Of a DNA stretch of 64,000 bases, positions 45,745-54,469 are shown one piece after another. The notes under the pieces were generated by a model. The model ran no database searches, was not told the origin of the DNA, and saw only the letters and a program-made list of their open reading frames with translations. The translations under genes were made by a program, and so were the position numbers. Numbering within the stretch: the first letter of the stretch is position 1; each line of letters starts with the position of its first letter. The stretch comes from Streptomyces sp. NBC_01288 (lineage in GTDB: Bacteria; Actinomycetota; Actinomycetes; Streptomycetales; Streptomycetaceae): positions 4,216,001-4,280,000 of the forward strand of contig NZ_CP108427.1 of assembly GCF_035982055.1 (NCBI RefSeq), given 5' to 3'.

Positions 45745-46686
45745 TCAGGAACTCGTGCCGGACCCGGTCGACGTGTCGCTGCTGCCCGAGCCCGCACCCT
45801 GCTGCTTCAGCAACGCCGTGAAGTCCTCGGTGTCGCTCGCCGGAGGCACGGTCGCGGCGACCTTCACGCCGTAGTCGCTGTAGTAGGCGGTCTGGCTGTA
45901 CTGGCCCGAGGACATCTGGCCCTTCTCGACCTTCTTGACCAGCAGGTTCCGGGCGTTGACCCAGATGTCGACCTGCTCCGTGGTGACGCCGGCCGCGGTG
46001 AGCTGCTTCTTGAGGCCGGCGAGCTGGCTCGCGGTGAGGTTGGAGTTCTTGGCGGCGAGGTCGGCGACGTTCACCGTGCCCGAGTAGTGCGTGGCCTGCT
46101 GGCCGCGGACCGACTCCGTACCGACCTTCTTGACGTCACCGGAGGCGAGCAGGAGCTTGACCGACTGGTTCGGCGTGGAGTTCTGCATCTGGTCCTTGAG
46201 GTACGTGCCGGAGCTGCCGCCGAGCTTGGCCAGGTCGTCGTAGTCGTACTTGAGCCAGTGCTTGCCGCCCGCCTGCTCGGCGAACTTGTCGCCCATCTTC
46301 GCGTAGTAGGCGTCGGGCAGATAGCGGGCCTCCATCGACGTACTGCCGGCCGCGCGCATCGTCTGGGCCATCGTGCCGCCCGTGTACGTCATCGTGAGGA
46401 CGCCGGTGATGCCGTCGCCCCAGCCGAGGGTGCCCTTGGCGTCCATGGACATCAGGGAGCCCATGACGGTGGAGGACTCGACCTTCGCGGAGTCCGCCTT
46501 GTCGGTGGACTGCTCGGCGCTGCGCAGGGCCGCTATGGGGCTCACCCGGGTCGAGCCCTTGCCCACGGCCTTGTCGTCCTTGCCGGAGCCCCCGGAGGAC
46601 CCCGAGGAACCACAGGCGGCCACCGAGGCCAGCGCGGTGGCCGTCGCGATCGAGAGACCCACCCGGCGCACGGTCGTGCTCTTCAT
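45745..46686 (-). CDS. LppX/LprG-like lipoprotein
   Basis: 313 residues. The signal peptide ends in a lipobox (LASVAAC, Cys25) followed by a long Ser/Gly linker. The mature domain (AKGTLGWGDGITGVLTMTYT, LPDAYYAKMGDKFAEQAGGK, ATHYSGTVNVADLAAK, VDIWVNARNLLVKKVEKG) has the half-barrel pattern of actinobacterial LppX/LprG lipoproteins that carry lipids or other hydrophobic cargo; the ligand is unknown. A Ser/Thr/Gly tail ends it. It lies between rplA and rplJ, as in other Streptomyces to my recollection. Confidence 0.75.
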   Translation of the reverse strand: MKSTTVRRVGLSIATATALASVAACGSSGSSGGSGKDDKAVGKGSTRVSPIAALRSAEQSTDKADSAKVESSTVMGSLMSMDAKGTLGWGDGITGVLTMTYTGGTMAQTMRAAGSTSMEARYLPDAYYAKMGDKFAEQAGGKHWLKYDYDDLAKLGGSSGTYLKDQMQNSTPNQSVKLLLASGDVKKVGTESVRGQQATHYSGTVNVADLAAKNSNLTASQLAGLKKQLTAAGVTTEQVDIWVNARNLLVKKVEKGQMSSGQYSQTAYYSDYGVKVAATVPPASDTEDFTALLKQQGAGSGSSDTSTGSGTSS

Positions 46687-46763
46687 TCGTCCCCACCCCT
46701 ATGCGATTGCTGTGCCTGCCGGAAACGCTAGCGCAGCGCACTGACACCCCGTCCGAAAAGAGG

Positions 46764-46796
46764 ACGAGCCCCGCAACCCGAAGGTTGCGGGGCTCG
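46764..46796 (-). terminator. terminator after rplA
   Basis: CGAGCCCCGCAACC, loop CGAA, and the exact complement form a 14-bp stem 49 bases beyond the rplA stop. It ends the rplK-rplA transcript ahead of the lipoprotein gene. Confidence 0.85.
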
Positions 46797-46844
46797 CTGA
46801 ATCCTGACGCGCGCTGGACGCGGCTACCGGAGTGAGCGCGGGGC

Positions 46845-47570
46845 TCAGACGGAGGCCGGGTCCTCCTCGACGAGGAGGTTGCGGGTGCGGTTCGGGTCGA
46901 GCGGAACGCCGGGGCCGATCGTGGTGCTGATCGCGGCCTTCTTGATGTAGCGACCCTTGGCGGCGGACGGCTTCAGACGAAGGATCTCGTCCAGAGCGGC
47001 GCCGTAGTTCTCCACCAGCTGGGTGTCGTCGAAGGACGCCTTGCCGATGATGAAGTGCAGGTTCGAGTGCTTGTCGACGCGGAACTCGATCTTGCCGCCC
47101 TTGATCTCGTTGACGGCCTTGACCACGTCCGGCGTCACGGTGCCGGTCTTGGGGTTCGGCATCAGACCACGGGGACCGAGCACGCGGCCCAGGCGGCCGA
47201 CCTTGCCCATGAGGTCCGGGGTGGCGACGACGGCGTCGAAGTCCAGCCGGCCCTTCGCCACCTCGTCGATGAGTTCGTCGGAGCCGACGATGTCGGCGCC
47301 CGCGGCGAGCGCGGCCTCAGCACGGTCACCGGTCGCGAAGACCAGGACCCGGGCGGTCTTGCCGGTGCCGTGCGGGAGGTTCACGGTGCCACGGACCATC
47401 TGGTCCGCCTTGCGCGGGTCGACACCCAGACGGAAGGCGACCTCGACGGTGCCGTCGAACTTGGAGGTGGAGGTCTCCTTGGCGAGACGGACGGCTTCGA
47501 GCGGGGCGTAGAGCTTGTCCCGGTCGATCTTCTCGTCCGCAGCGCGGAGAGACTTGCTGCGCTTGCTCAC
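46845..47570 (-). CDS. rplA: 50S ribosomal protein L1
   Basis: 241 residues from a GTG. Conserved segments: SKFDGTVEVAFRLGVDPRKA, VNLPHGTGKTARVLVFATG and GLMPNPKTGTVTPDV. It builds the L1 stalk beside the ribosomal E site and classically represses translation of rplK-rplA. It is 80 bases after rplK. Confidence 0.98.
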   Translation of the reverse strand: MSKRSKSLRAADEKIDRDKLYAPLEAVRLAKETSTSKFDGTVEVAFRLGVDPRKADQMVRGTVNLPHGTGKTARVLVFATGDRAEAALAAGADIVGSDELIDEVAKGRLDFDAVVATPDLMGKVGRLGRVLGPRGLMPNPKTGTVTPDVVKAVNEIKGGKIEFRVDKHSNLHFIIGKASFDDTQLVENYGAALDEILRLKPSAAKGRYIKKAAISTTIGPGVPLDPNRTRNLLVEEDPASV

Positions 47571-47650
47571 TACTGCTCCTGTGTGTGTTCTTGAGGAGTC
47601 GTGGTGTGGGCCGAGCAGGCCCTGCCACGGTATGTCCTGAAGGGTGGGTG

Positions 47651-48085
47651 TCAGCCCTCGACCGTGATGCCCATGGAACGGGCGGTGCCGGCGATGATCT
47701 TCGACGCGGCGTCCAGGTCGTTGGCGTTCAGGTCGGGAAGCTTGGTCGTGGCGATCTCACGGACCTGCGCCTGGGTGATCTTGGCGACCTTGGTCTTGTG
47801 CGGCTCGCCCGAGCCCTTCTCGACACCAGCGGCCTTGAGGATCATCTTCGCGGCCGGCGGAGTCTTGGTGACGAAGGTGAAGGAGCGGTCTTCGTAGACC
47901 GTGATCTCCACCGGGATCACCCAGCCACGCTGCGACTCGGTCGCCGCGTTGTAGGCCTTGCAGAACTCCATGATGTTGACGCCGTGCTGACCGAGCGCGG
48001 GGCCGACCGGCGGGGCCGGGTTCGCCGCACCGGCGTTGATCTGGAGCTTGATGAGCCCCGTGACCTTCTTCTTCTTGGGAGGCAT
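47651..48085 (-). CDS. rplK: 50S ribosomal protein L11
   Basis: 144 residues from the ATG at 48083-48085 ([20 protein letters not shown]), preceded by GGAGAG. It has the Pro-rich thiopeptide-contact region [20 protein letters not shown] and the C-terminal rRNA-binding domain ([20 protein letters not shown]). In Streptomyces, L11 loss or change affects thiostrepton response and relA-dependent ppGpp synthesis. The first 70 codons of a longer frame are leader, not protein. Confidence 0.98.
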
Positions 48086-48194
48086 TGCTCTCCGGGTCCT
48101 CTCGTTCGGGTCCTGCCTGCACCCGGGTTGTTCTCCCGCGCGCAGGCATACCGCACAACAATAACGGGTAAGGGGCCGTGCCCAAAAACGAGAA

Positions 48195-48292
48195 AGGTCA
48201 GGAGGTCCACTTGGAACCCGCCTGACCTGACTCACCAGGGGCGCGAGGCTGTGTCGATATGCGACTACCGTCGCGTGGTCGCGACCAGCCCC
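48195..48292. repeat. inverted repeat and dispersed repeat between nusG and rplK
   Basis: AGGTCAGG (48196-48203) with CCTGACCT (48221-48228) forms a hairpin. Bases 48238-48292 (GGGGCGCGAGGCTGTGTCGA and following) are a diverged copy of the repeat at 34352-34408. Together they fill the 228-base nusG-rplK gap and may terminate or process the nusG transcript. Confidence 0.6.
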
Positions 48293-48313
48293 CACGCACT
48301 CGCGGCCGAAGTA

Positions 48314-49171
48314 CTAGTTCTTCTGAATCTGATCGAACGAAAGCTCGACCGGCGTCTCGCGGCCGAAGATCTCGACGAGACCCTTGACCTTCTTCGAGTC
48401 GGCGTTGATCTCGTTGATGGTCGCCTGCAGCGTCGCGAACGGCCCGTCGGTGACGGTGACCGAGTCGCCGACCTCGAAGTCCAGCACCTGGACCTCGACC
48501 TTGCGCTGCGGAACCGGCTTGCCCTCGGCCTCGGCCGCCTCGCGCGCGGCCTTCTCCTCGGCCTCCGGGGCGAGCATCTTGACGATCTCGTCCAGGGTCA
48601 GCGGGTACGGGTCGTAGGCGTTGCCCACGAAGCCGGTGACACCGGGGGTGTTGCGGACGACGCCCCAGGACTCGTTCGTCAGGTCCATGCGGACCAGGAC
48701 GTAGCCCGGGAGCTTGTTCTGCTTGATCGTCTTGCGCTCGCCGTTCTTGATCTGCGCGACCTCTTCCTGCGGCACCTCGGCCGCGAAGATGAAGTCCTCG
48801 ACGTTCAGCGAGACGGCGCGCTGCTCCAGGTTGGTCTTCACGCGGTTCTCGTAACCGGCGTACGTGTGGATGACGTACCACTCGCCGGGCAGGAGACGCA
48901 GTTCCTCACGCAGGGCGACGACGGGGTCGACGGGCTCGGCCGGTTCGGCCTCTTCCTCGTCGTCCTCGGCCGTGGCCTCGTCGTCGAGGTCCTCGGTCGC
49001 TTCCGCGTCCTCGTCCTCGACGTGTACGGCGGCTTCCTCGGCCGGCTCGCCCGCGTCGGCGTCCGCAGCCTCGACCTCGTCCAGCTCCTCGTCCGCGCCC
49101 TCGACGATGTCGAGTTCGTCTTCCACGGACTCGTCCGGCTCGACGGCCTCGTTCAGGTTCGGGTCAGACAC
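48314..49171 (-). CDS. nusG: transcription termination/antitermination factor NusG
   Basis: 285 residues from the GTG at 49169-49171 (VSDPNLNEAVEPDE), chosen because AGGAAG lies just upstream; an ATG eight codons earlier lacks a site. A very acidic extension of about 85 residues, typical of Streptomyces NusG, precedes the NGN domain (GEWYVIHTYAGYENRVKTNL, LPGYVLVRMDLTNESWGVVR). The C-terminal KOW domain (FEVGDSVTVTDGPFATLQAT) follows. It binds RNA polymerase and Rho or S10. Confidence 0.97.
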   Translation of the reverse strand: MSDPNLNEAVEPDESVEDELDIVEGADEELDEVEAADADAGEPAEEAAVHVEDEDAEATEDLDDEATAEDDEEEAEPAEPVDPVVALREELRLLPGEWYVIHTYAGYENRVKTNLEQRAVSLNVEDFIFAAEVPQEEVAQIKNGERKTIKQNKLPGYVLVRMDLTNESWGVVRNTPGVTGFVGNAYDPYPLTLDEIVKMLAPEAEEKAAREAAEAEGKPVPQRKVEVQVLDFEVGDSVTVTDGPFATLQATINEINADSKKVKGLVEIFGRETPVELSFDQIQKN

Positions 49172-49248
49172 GTGGCTGCTTCTTCCTGGATACATGGGGG
49201 TGGAACACGCGAAAGGGGCGCCGGTCAGGGCGCCCTTCGCTTCCGGCC

Positions 49249-49536
49249 TCAGCCGAAGACGTACTTCGCGGCGTGATTGAGTCCATAGTCAATCACGGTC
49301 ACGAGACCGATCATGATGACGACGAAGACGATGACAACCGTCGTGTAAGTCGTCAGCTGGTTACGGGTCGGCCAGACGACCTTGCGGAGTTCCGCGACGA
49401 TCTGGCGGTAGAAGATGCCGAGGCGCTTCAGCGGGCCCTTCTTGGCGCGCTTACCACCCTTGCGGGCCTTCTTCTTGGACTCCGACACCTCGTCCTGGGC
49501 ATCAGGCATGTCGATGGAGCCCACGGCGTCCGCCAT
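49249..49536 (-). CDS. secE: protein translocase subunit SecE
   Basis: 95 residues. A Lys-rich N-terminal region (SESKKKARKGGKRAKKG) is followed by the amphipathic helix (RLGIFYRQIVAELRKVVWPT) and one transmembrane helix (YTTVVIVFVVIMIGLVTVID). This is the single-helix form found in most Gram-positive bacteria. It is a core part of SecYEG and stands directly before nusG. Confidence 0.95.
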   Translation of the reverse strand: MADAVGSIDMPDAQDEVSESKKKARKGGKRAKKGPLKRLGIFYRQIVAELRKVVWPTRNQLTTYTTVVIVFVVIMIGLVTVIDYGLNHAAKYVFG

Positions 49537-49649
49537 TCATCCTCACCTGTTCCCGGGTCGTGGCCGTGCCGCGCCCGGTCTGAGCCGCACGGCGATGCAT
49601 TGCTGTACGTACATGCGCTGCGCACACATCCTGGTGAAGATGTGTGTAG

Positions 49650-49722
49650 CAGGGCCGGAGGGACTTGAACCCCCAACCGCCGGTTTTGGAGACCGGTGCT
49701 CTACCAATTGAGCTACGACCCT
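49650..49722 (-). tRNA. tRNA-Trp (CCA)
   Basis: A complete cloverleaf on the minus strand: acceptor AGGGTCG with CGGCCCT, D arm AGCTCAATTGGTAGAGC, anticodon stem-loop CCGGTCTCCAAAACCGG (anticodon CCA) and T arm GGGGGTTCAAGTCCCTC. The discriminator is G; no CCA is encoded. It stands upstream of secE as in other actinobacteria. Confidence 0.97.
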
Positions 49723-49981
49723 TTGTGACATCCCCAACGTACCGCATCCGCCCGGGTGCTCGGTGTGCACTAGATAGGGCGCGGCTGCTGAAGGCCAACG
49801 AGCTAGGAGTGTACGTGTTCCGGGGCCGGTCGTCGAACAGAAAGTGCCTGTACGGGGATTGCCGGAGGAAGATCGCCCAGGCCGGGGCGGGAATCCGGAC
49901 GGTTGTTCCACGCTCGCCCGATCCTGTTCAGTCTGTGAAACCGGTGTGCCGGGCGGGTTTCCGGTCTGAAACGATGGGCCC

Positions 49982-51208
49982 ATGAGCGCCTCAACCCCTC
50001 CCACCGAGCGCCGGGTCTCCGCCCGAGTCGGCGCGATCTCCGAGTCCGCCACCCTCGCCGTGGACGCCAAGGCAAAGGCCCTCAAGGCCGCCGGGCGTCC
50101 GGTGATCGGCTTCGGCGCGGGTGAACCGGACTTCCCGACCCCGGACTACGTCGTCCAGGCCGCCATCGAGGCCTGCTCGAACCCCAAGTACCACCGCTAC
50201 ACCCCGGCCGGCGGTCTGCCGGAGCTGAAGGCCGCGATCGCCGCGAAGACGCTGCGCGACTCGGGCTACGAGGTGGACGCCTCGCAGATCCTGGTCACCA
50301 ACGGCGGCAAGCAGGCCATCTACGAGGCCTTCGCGGCGATCCTCGACCCGGGCGACGAGGTCATCGTCCCCGCGCCGTACTGGACGACGTACCCGGAGTC
50401 GATCCGGCTCGCGGGCGGTGTCCCGGTGGACGTCGTCGCCGACGAGACGACCGGGTACCGCGTCACGGTCGAGCAGTTGGAGGCGGCCCGCACCGAGAAC
50501 ACCAAGGTCGTCCTCTTCGTCTCGCCGTCCAACCCGACCGGCGCCGTCTACAGCGAGGCCGAGGCCGAGGCGATCGGCCGCTGGGCCGTCGAGCACGGTC
50601 TGTGGGTCATGACGGACGAGATCTACGAGCACCTGGTCTACGGCGACGCCAAGTTCACCTCGCTGCCCGCGATCCTGCCGGAGCTGCGCGACAAGTGCAT
50701 CGTGGTCAACGGCGTCGCGAAGACGTACGCCATGACCGGCTGGCGGGTGGGCTGGATCATCGGCCCGAAGGACGTCGTCAAGGCCGCGACCAACCTCCAG
50801 TCGCACGCCACCTCGAACGTCTCGAACGTGGCGCAGGTCGCCGCGCTGGCCGCCGTCTCCGGTGATCTGACCGCCGTGGCGGAGATGCGCGAGGCCTTCG
50901 ACCGGCGCCGTAAGACGATCGTGCGGATGCTGAACGAGATCGACGGCGTGCTCTGCCCGGAGCCCGAGGGCGCGTTCTACGCGTACCCGTCGGTCAAGGC
51001 GCTGCTCGGCAAGGAGATCCGCGGCAAGCGCCCGCAGGACTCGGTCGAGCTGGCCGCGCTGATCCTGGAGGAGGCCGAGGTCGCGGTCGTCCCGGGTGAG
51101 GCCTTCGGGACCCCCGGTTACCTGCGGCTGTCGTACGCCCTGGGCGACGAGGACCTCGTCGAGGGCGTCAGCCGCATCCAGAAGCTGCTGGCGGAGGCCA
51201 AGGGCTGA
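49982..51208 (+). CDS. aspC: pyridoxal-phosphate aspartate aminotransferase
   Basis: 408 residues, class I aminotransferase fold. The PLP lysine is in NGVAKTYAMTGWRVGW. Other family motifs are GAGEPDFPTPDYV, YTPAGGLPELKAAIAAK, NPTGAVYS and the substrate-binding Arg near PGYLRLSYALGD. It converts aspartate and 2-oxoglutarate to oxaloacetate and glutamate; some members also act on prephenate, which sequence reading cannot decide. It begins 259 bases from tRNA-Trp on the opposite strand. Confidence 0.92.
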   Translation: MSASTPPTERRVSARVGAISESATLAVDAKAKALKAAGRPVIGFGAGEPDFPTPDYVVQAAIEACSNPKYHRYTPAGGLPELKAAIAAKTLRDSGYEVDASQILVTNGGKQAIYEAFAAILDPGDEVIVPAPYWTTYPESIRLAGGVPVDVVADETTGYRVTVEQLEAARTENTKVVLFVSPSNPTGAVYSEAEAEAIGRWAVEHGLWVMTDEIYEHLVYGDAKFTSLPAILPELRDKCIVVNGVAKTYAMTGWRVGWIIGPKDVVKAATNLQSHATSNVSNVAQVAALAAVSGDLTAVAEMREAFDRRRKTIVRMLNEIDGVLCPEPEGAFYAYPSVKALLGKEIRGKRPQDSVELAALILEEAEVAVVPGEAFGTPGYLRLSYALGDEDLVEGVSRIQKLLAEAKG

Positions 51209-51338
51209 CGTTTTTCGTGCTCCACGCGCGTGTGCGGGCCGTTTCCCTCCGGGGAGGCGGCCCGCTGCTTTGTGCGAGCAAGACCACGATCGAGGAAAGT
51301 GGTACCGGGACGGCGGAAACGTACGGCAGGATTCCCAG

Positions 51339-52379
51339 ATGGAGCGTGTACGTGATGTCGCTGAACTGCCGAAAGCCCACCTGCATCTGCACTTCACCGG
51401 GTCGATGCGGCCGACCACCGTGCTGGAGCTCGCCGACAAGTACGGCGTACGCCTGCCCGACGCCCTGACCGAGGCGCTGACCAGCGGGGAGCCGCCGAAG
51501 CTGCGGGCGACGGACGAGCGGGGCTGGTTCCGTTTCCAGCGGCTGTACGACGCGGCCCGGTCGTGCCTGCGGGAACCCGAGGACATCCAGCGGCTGGTCC
51601 GCGAGGCCGCCGAGGAGGACGTCAGGGACGGCTCGGGCTGGCTGGAGATCCAGGTGGACCCGACGTCGTACGCACCGCGCCTGGGGGGCCTGATCCCGGC
51701 GCTGGAGGTGATCCTGGACGCGGTGGAGACGACCTCCCGCGAGACCGGGCTCGGGATGCGGGTCCTGGTGGCCGCTAACCGGATGAAGCACCCCTTGGAC
51801 GCGCGCACGCTGGCCCGGCTGGCCGTGCGGTACGCGGACCACGGAGTGGTGGGTTTCGGCCTCTCGAACGACGAACGCCGGGGTATGGCACGGGACTTCG
51901 ACCGGGCCTTCGCGATCGCCCAGGAGGGCGGTCTGCTGTCTGCCCCGCACGGCGGCGAACTGGCGGGCCCGGCCTCGGTGCGGGACTGCCTGGACGACCT
52001 GCACGCGACCCGGGTCGGCCACGGGGTGCGCGCGGCGGAGGACCCGCGGCTGATGAAGCGGCTCGCCGACCGGGGCATCACCTGCGAGGTGTGCCCCGCC
52101 TCGAACGTGGCCCTGGGTGTCTACGAGAAGCCCGAGGACGTGCCCCTGAGGACCCTCTTCGAAGCGGGCGTCCCGCTGGCCCTCGGCGCCGACGACCCGC
52201 TCCTGTTCGGCTCCCGGCTGGCCGCCCAGTACGAGATCGCCCGCCGCTACCACGCCTTCTCGGACCGCGAACTGGCCGAGCTGGCCCGGCAGTCGGTCCG
52301 CGGATCGGCCGCCCCGGAGGACATGAAGACCAAGCTCCTGTCGGGCATCGACGACTGGCTCAGTGCCCCGGTCGCTTGA
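51339..52379 (+). CDS. add: adenosine deaminase family protein
   Basis: 346 residues from MERVRDVAELPKAHLHLHFT. The metal-binding HLHLH is at the N-terminus. The catalytic series follows: SAPHGGELAGP (His and Glu), RVGHGVRA, CEVCPASNVALGVY and LALGADDPLLFGS (Asp pair). These are the standard ADA motifs, with Ala instead of Thr or Ser in the last. It should deaminate adenosine or a related purine. Its 3' end overlaps the 3' end of the next, convergent gene by 20 bases. Confidence 0.88.
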   Translation: MERVRDVAELPKAHLHLHFTGSMRPTTVLELADKYGVRLPDALTEALTSGEPPKLRATDERGWFRFQRLYDAARSCLREPEDIQRLVREAAEEDVRDGSGWLEIQVDPTSYAPRLGGLIPALEVILDAVETTSRETGLGMRVLVAANRMKHPLDARTLARLAVRYADHGVVGFGLSNDERRGMARDFDRAFAIAQEGGLLSAPHGGELAGPASVRDCLDDLHATRVGHGVRAAEDPRLMKRLADRGITCEVCPASNVALGVYEKPEDVPLRTLFEAGVPLALGADDPLLFGSRLAAQYEIARRYHAFSDRELAELARQSVRGSAAPEDMKTKLLSGIDDWLSAPVA

Positions 52380-53025
52380 AGTGGGCGTAGGGCGGATACG
52401 GCTTGAAACAGATCAGGACCTCGTGCGGATGCCCGCCGCCGCGCGTGGGCTCCAGCTCGTGCTGCAGACTTCCCATGAACGCTGGCCGCCCCTTGGCGAC
52501 CCCCTTCTCCCGCGGCCCCCAGCCGGCCGCGTAGGCGAATTGGGTGGCGACGGTGGCGAGGACGTCACGGCCGCCGATCAGGAAGTACGTACGCGCGTGC
52601 GTGGTGTGCCGCAACAGTCCGCGGTCGTACCGCCGCTCCAGCCACACGCGCGCGTGGCGCTCGGTACGGGCCTCGTCCGTGCGCACGGTGAGCGGCGTGC
52701 CGCGCCCCAACGGCCGCCGCAGCTCGGGCCACTTGGAGGGGCGCAGGCCCGCCTCCGAGTGGGCCACCACCAGATCGACCAGTTCCCCGCACCCCTCGTC
52801 GGGCGGCACGCTCTCGCGAAGCGGGACGTGCACGATGGTGTGCCGGGAGTACGCGGCGAACGAGAACAGCCCGGCCAGTCGGCTCAGCCCGTCGTGGTCC
52901 CCCATGAGCATCCCGAGCGGCGTCTGGTCGCGCAGTGAGGTGTGGCGCAGGGGTTGACCGGGCTGGACGACACGGTGTTCGCGCGGGCCGAACCGGGGTC
53001 TGAACTGGCGGAGTCTCAGCTCCAT
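52360..53025 (-). CDS. conserved unknown protein
   Basis: 221 residues from the ATG at 53023-53025 (MELRLRQFRPRFGPREHRVV); a start seven codons earlier is possible. It is soluble and rich in Arg and His, with GDHDGLSRLAGLFSFAAYSR, LVDLVVAHSEAGLRPSKWPE and HATRTYF-like aromatic strands. No signal peptide or helix span is seen. I do not recognise a domain. It overlaps the adenosine deaminase gene tail-to-tail and follows a TetR gene on the same strand by 30 bases, so it may be cotranscribed with that regulator. Confidence 0.6.
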   Translation of the reverse strand: MELRLRQFRPRFGPREHRVVQPGQPLRHTSLRDQTPLGMLMGDHDGLSRLAGLFSFAAYSRHTIVHVPLRESVPPDEGCGELVDLVVAHSEAGLRPSKWPELRRPLGRGTPLTVRTDEARTERHARVWLERRYDRGLLRHTTHARTYFLIGGRDVLATVATQFAYAAGWGPREKGVAKGRPAFMGSLQHELEPTRGGGHPHEVLICFKPYPPYAHFKRPGH

Positions 53026-53055
53026 ATGGGGTGCCTCATAGGACAAGGGTCCCGG

Positions 53056-53712
53056 TCAGGAGGGGTCCTCGGCAACGGAGATTCCGCCCAGCAGCGTCCG
53101 GGCCAGGCGTGGCGCGAACTCGTCCACGGGCGGTCGTACGCCGGTCCCCGCGGCCTCGTAGGCGAACGCGCGCTGTGCGCAGGCGCCCAGGAGGAGCGAC
53201 GCGGCCGCGAAGGTGTCCGCGGCTGGGCGGACGCGGCCGACCGCCTGTTCGGCGCGCAGATAGGCGTCCAGGGCCTCGATCGGCTTGTGGGGGCCCGAGC
53301 CGAGCTGCCGCAGTGCCTCGTCGTGGCGCCGCTTGAGCTGGGTCTCGGCGTAGAGGGAAGCCGCGATCGGAAAGCTCTGCTCGTAGAAGAGGGCCGCCTG
53401 GCGGGCGATCTCGGTGAGGTTGTCCTCCAGGGAGTGCTGTCCGGGCTCGGCGGCGAGGCTGCGCAGCAGTGGCGTGAGCTGGGGCAGCCGTTCCGTGAGG
53501 ACGCGGATGAACAGCTCCTCCTTGCCGGCGAAGTACTTGTAGAGCGCGGCTTCGGAGCAACCGGCGGCCTTCGCGATCTCCTTGGTGGTCGCTTTGGCCA
53601 GGCCGACAGTGAGCATCAACTCGTGGGCGGCGTCGAGGATGCGGACCCGGGCGGGTTTCTGCGCGGCGGGCTCGGCGGCCTGTTTCTGCTGCATGGGGCC
53701 CAAGGATTCCAT
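53056..53712 (-). CDS. TetR-family repressor
   Basis: 218 residues. The N-terminal HTH is clear: ARVRILDAAHELMLTVGLAK, TTKEIAKAAGCSEAALYKYF, AGKEELF. The C-terminal ligand and dimer domain is unclassified. The first six residues are optional, as M7 is an alternative start. It diverges from an NAD(P)-binding protein gene across a 105-base region with two palindromes, which is the usual arrangement of a local repressor and its target. Confidence 0.9.
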   Translation of the reverse strand: MESLGPMQQKQAAEPAAQKPARVRILDAAHELMLTVGLAKATTKEIAKAAGCSEAALYKYFAGKEELFIRVLTERLPQLTPLLRSLAAEPGQHSLEDNLTEIARQAALFYEQSFPIAASLYAETQLKRRHDEALRQLGSGPHKPIEALDAYLRAEQAVGRVRPAADTFAAASLLLGACAQRAFAYEAAGTGVRPPVDEFAPRLARTLLGGISVAEDPS

Positions 53713-53737
53713 GGCGGGTCCGTTCGGGCTTGACGGG

Positions 53738-53790
53738 TGGGTGAGTACTTACCCACTCTAGAGGGAGGCAGGGGTGAGTAAACACTCACC
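53738..53790. promoter_or_regulatory. TetR operator pair
   Basis: Two similar palindromes: TGGGTGAGTACTTACCCA (near 53738-53755) and GGGTGAGT-AAAC-ACTCACCC (53772-53790), the latter perfect. They lie between the divergent TetR and NAD(P)-binding protein genes. Confidence 0.7.
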
Positions 53791-53817
53791 CACCTCGTTC
53801 AGGGGCAGGAGTGCGCC

Positions 53818-54450
53818 ATGAAGCTCACCGTTTTCGGTGCCACCGGAGGCATCGGTCAGGAGATCGTCCGCCAGGCGCTGGCCTCGGGCCACGAGGTCAC
53901 GGCGGTCGTACGGGACCCGGCGCGGCTGACCGTACGGGGCGCGGGCCTTGAGGTGTTCCGCGCGGACCTCACCGACCCGGAGGCGGTACGCCCGGCGGTC
54001 GCGGGCCGGGACGCGGTGCTGTCCGGGCTCGGTGCCCGCAGCCGCAAGGACGCCGGGGTGGCGACCCGGCTCACGCGTACGGTCCTGACGGCCATGGAGG
54101 CGGAGGGGGTGCGCCGGGTGCTGGTGGTGAGCGCCGGCCCGATCGGCCCGGACCCGGAGGGCGCGGGGCTCCTGGACCGCACCGCGCGCGGGCTGATCTC
54201 GGCCCTCCTGAAGGATGTCTACGACGACCTACGGGAGATGGAGGCGGCCCTCGCCGCCAGCGCCACGGACTGGACGAGCGTGCGCCCGCCACGCCTGCAG
54301 AACAAGCCGGTGACGGGTACGTACCGCACGATCGTGGGTGGCTTCCCGGACAAGGGCCGGTTCATCGGGCGGGCCGATGTCGCCCACGCGATGCTGACGA
54401 TGACGGACGATCCCCGGACGGTGAAACAGGGGATGGGGCTGGCCTATTGA
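53818..54450 (+). CDS. NAD(P)-binding NmrA/SDR-like protein
   Basis: 210 residues. The Rossmann start MKLTVFGATGGIGQEIVRQA has the GxxGxxG-type loop; LVVSAGPIG and WTSVRPPRLQNKPVTGTY follow. There is no YxxxK catalytic pair of classical SDRs, so it belongs to the atypical, NmrA-like NAD(P)H-binding group, which may be a reductase or redox sensor. AGGAG precedes the ATG. It is probably controlled by the adjacent TetR protein. Confidence 0.85.
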   Translation: MKLTVFGATGGIGQEIVRQALASGHEVTAVVRDPARLTVRGAGLEVFRADLTDPEAVRPAVAGRDAVLSGLGARSRKDAGVATRLTRTVLTAMEAEGVRRVLVVSAGPIGPDPEGAGLLDRTARGLISALLKDVYDDLREMEAALAASATDWTSVRPPRLQNKPVTGTYRTIVGGFPDKGRFIGRADVAHAMLTMTDDPRTVKQGMGLAY

Positions 54451-54469
54451 GGCCCTACGGAGGGTCGCG

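Noticed and set aside
49543..50085. Minus-strand frame across tRNA-Trp and the aspC start
   Set aside because: It runs through a certain tRNA gene and the ribosome-binding region of aspC and has no protein features.
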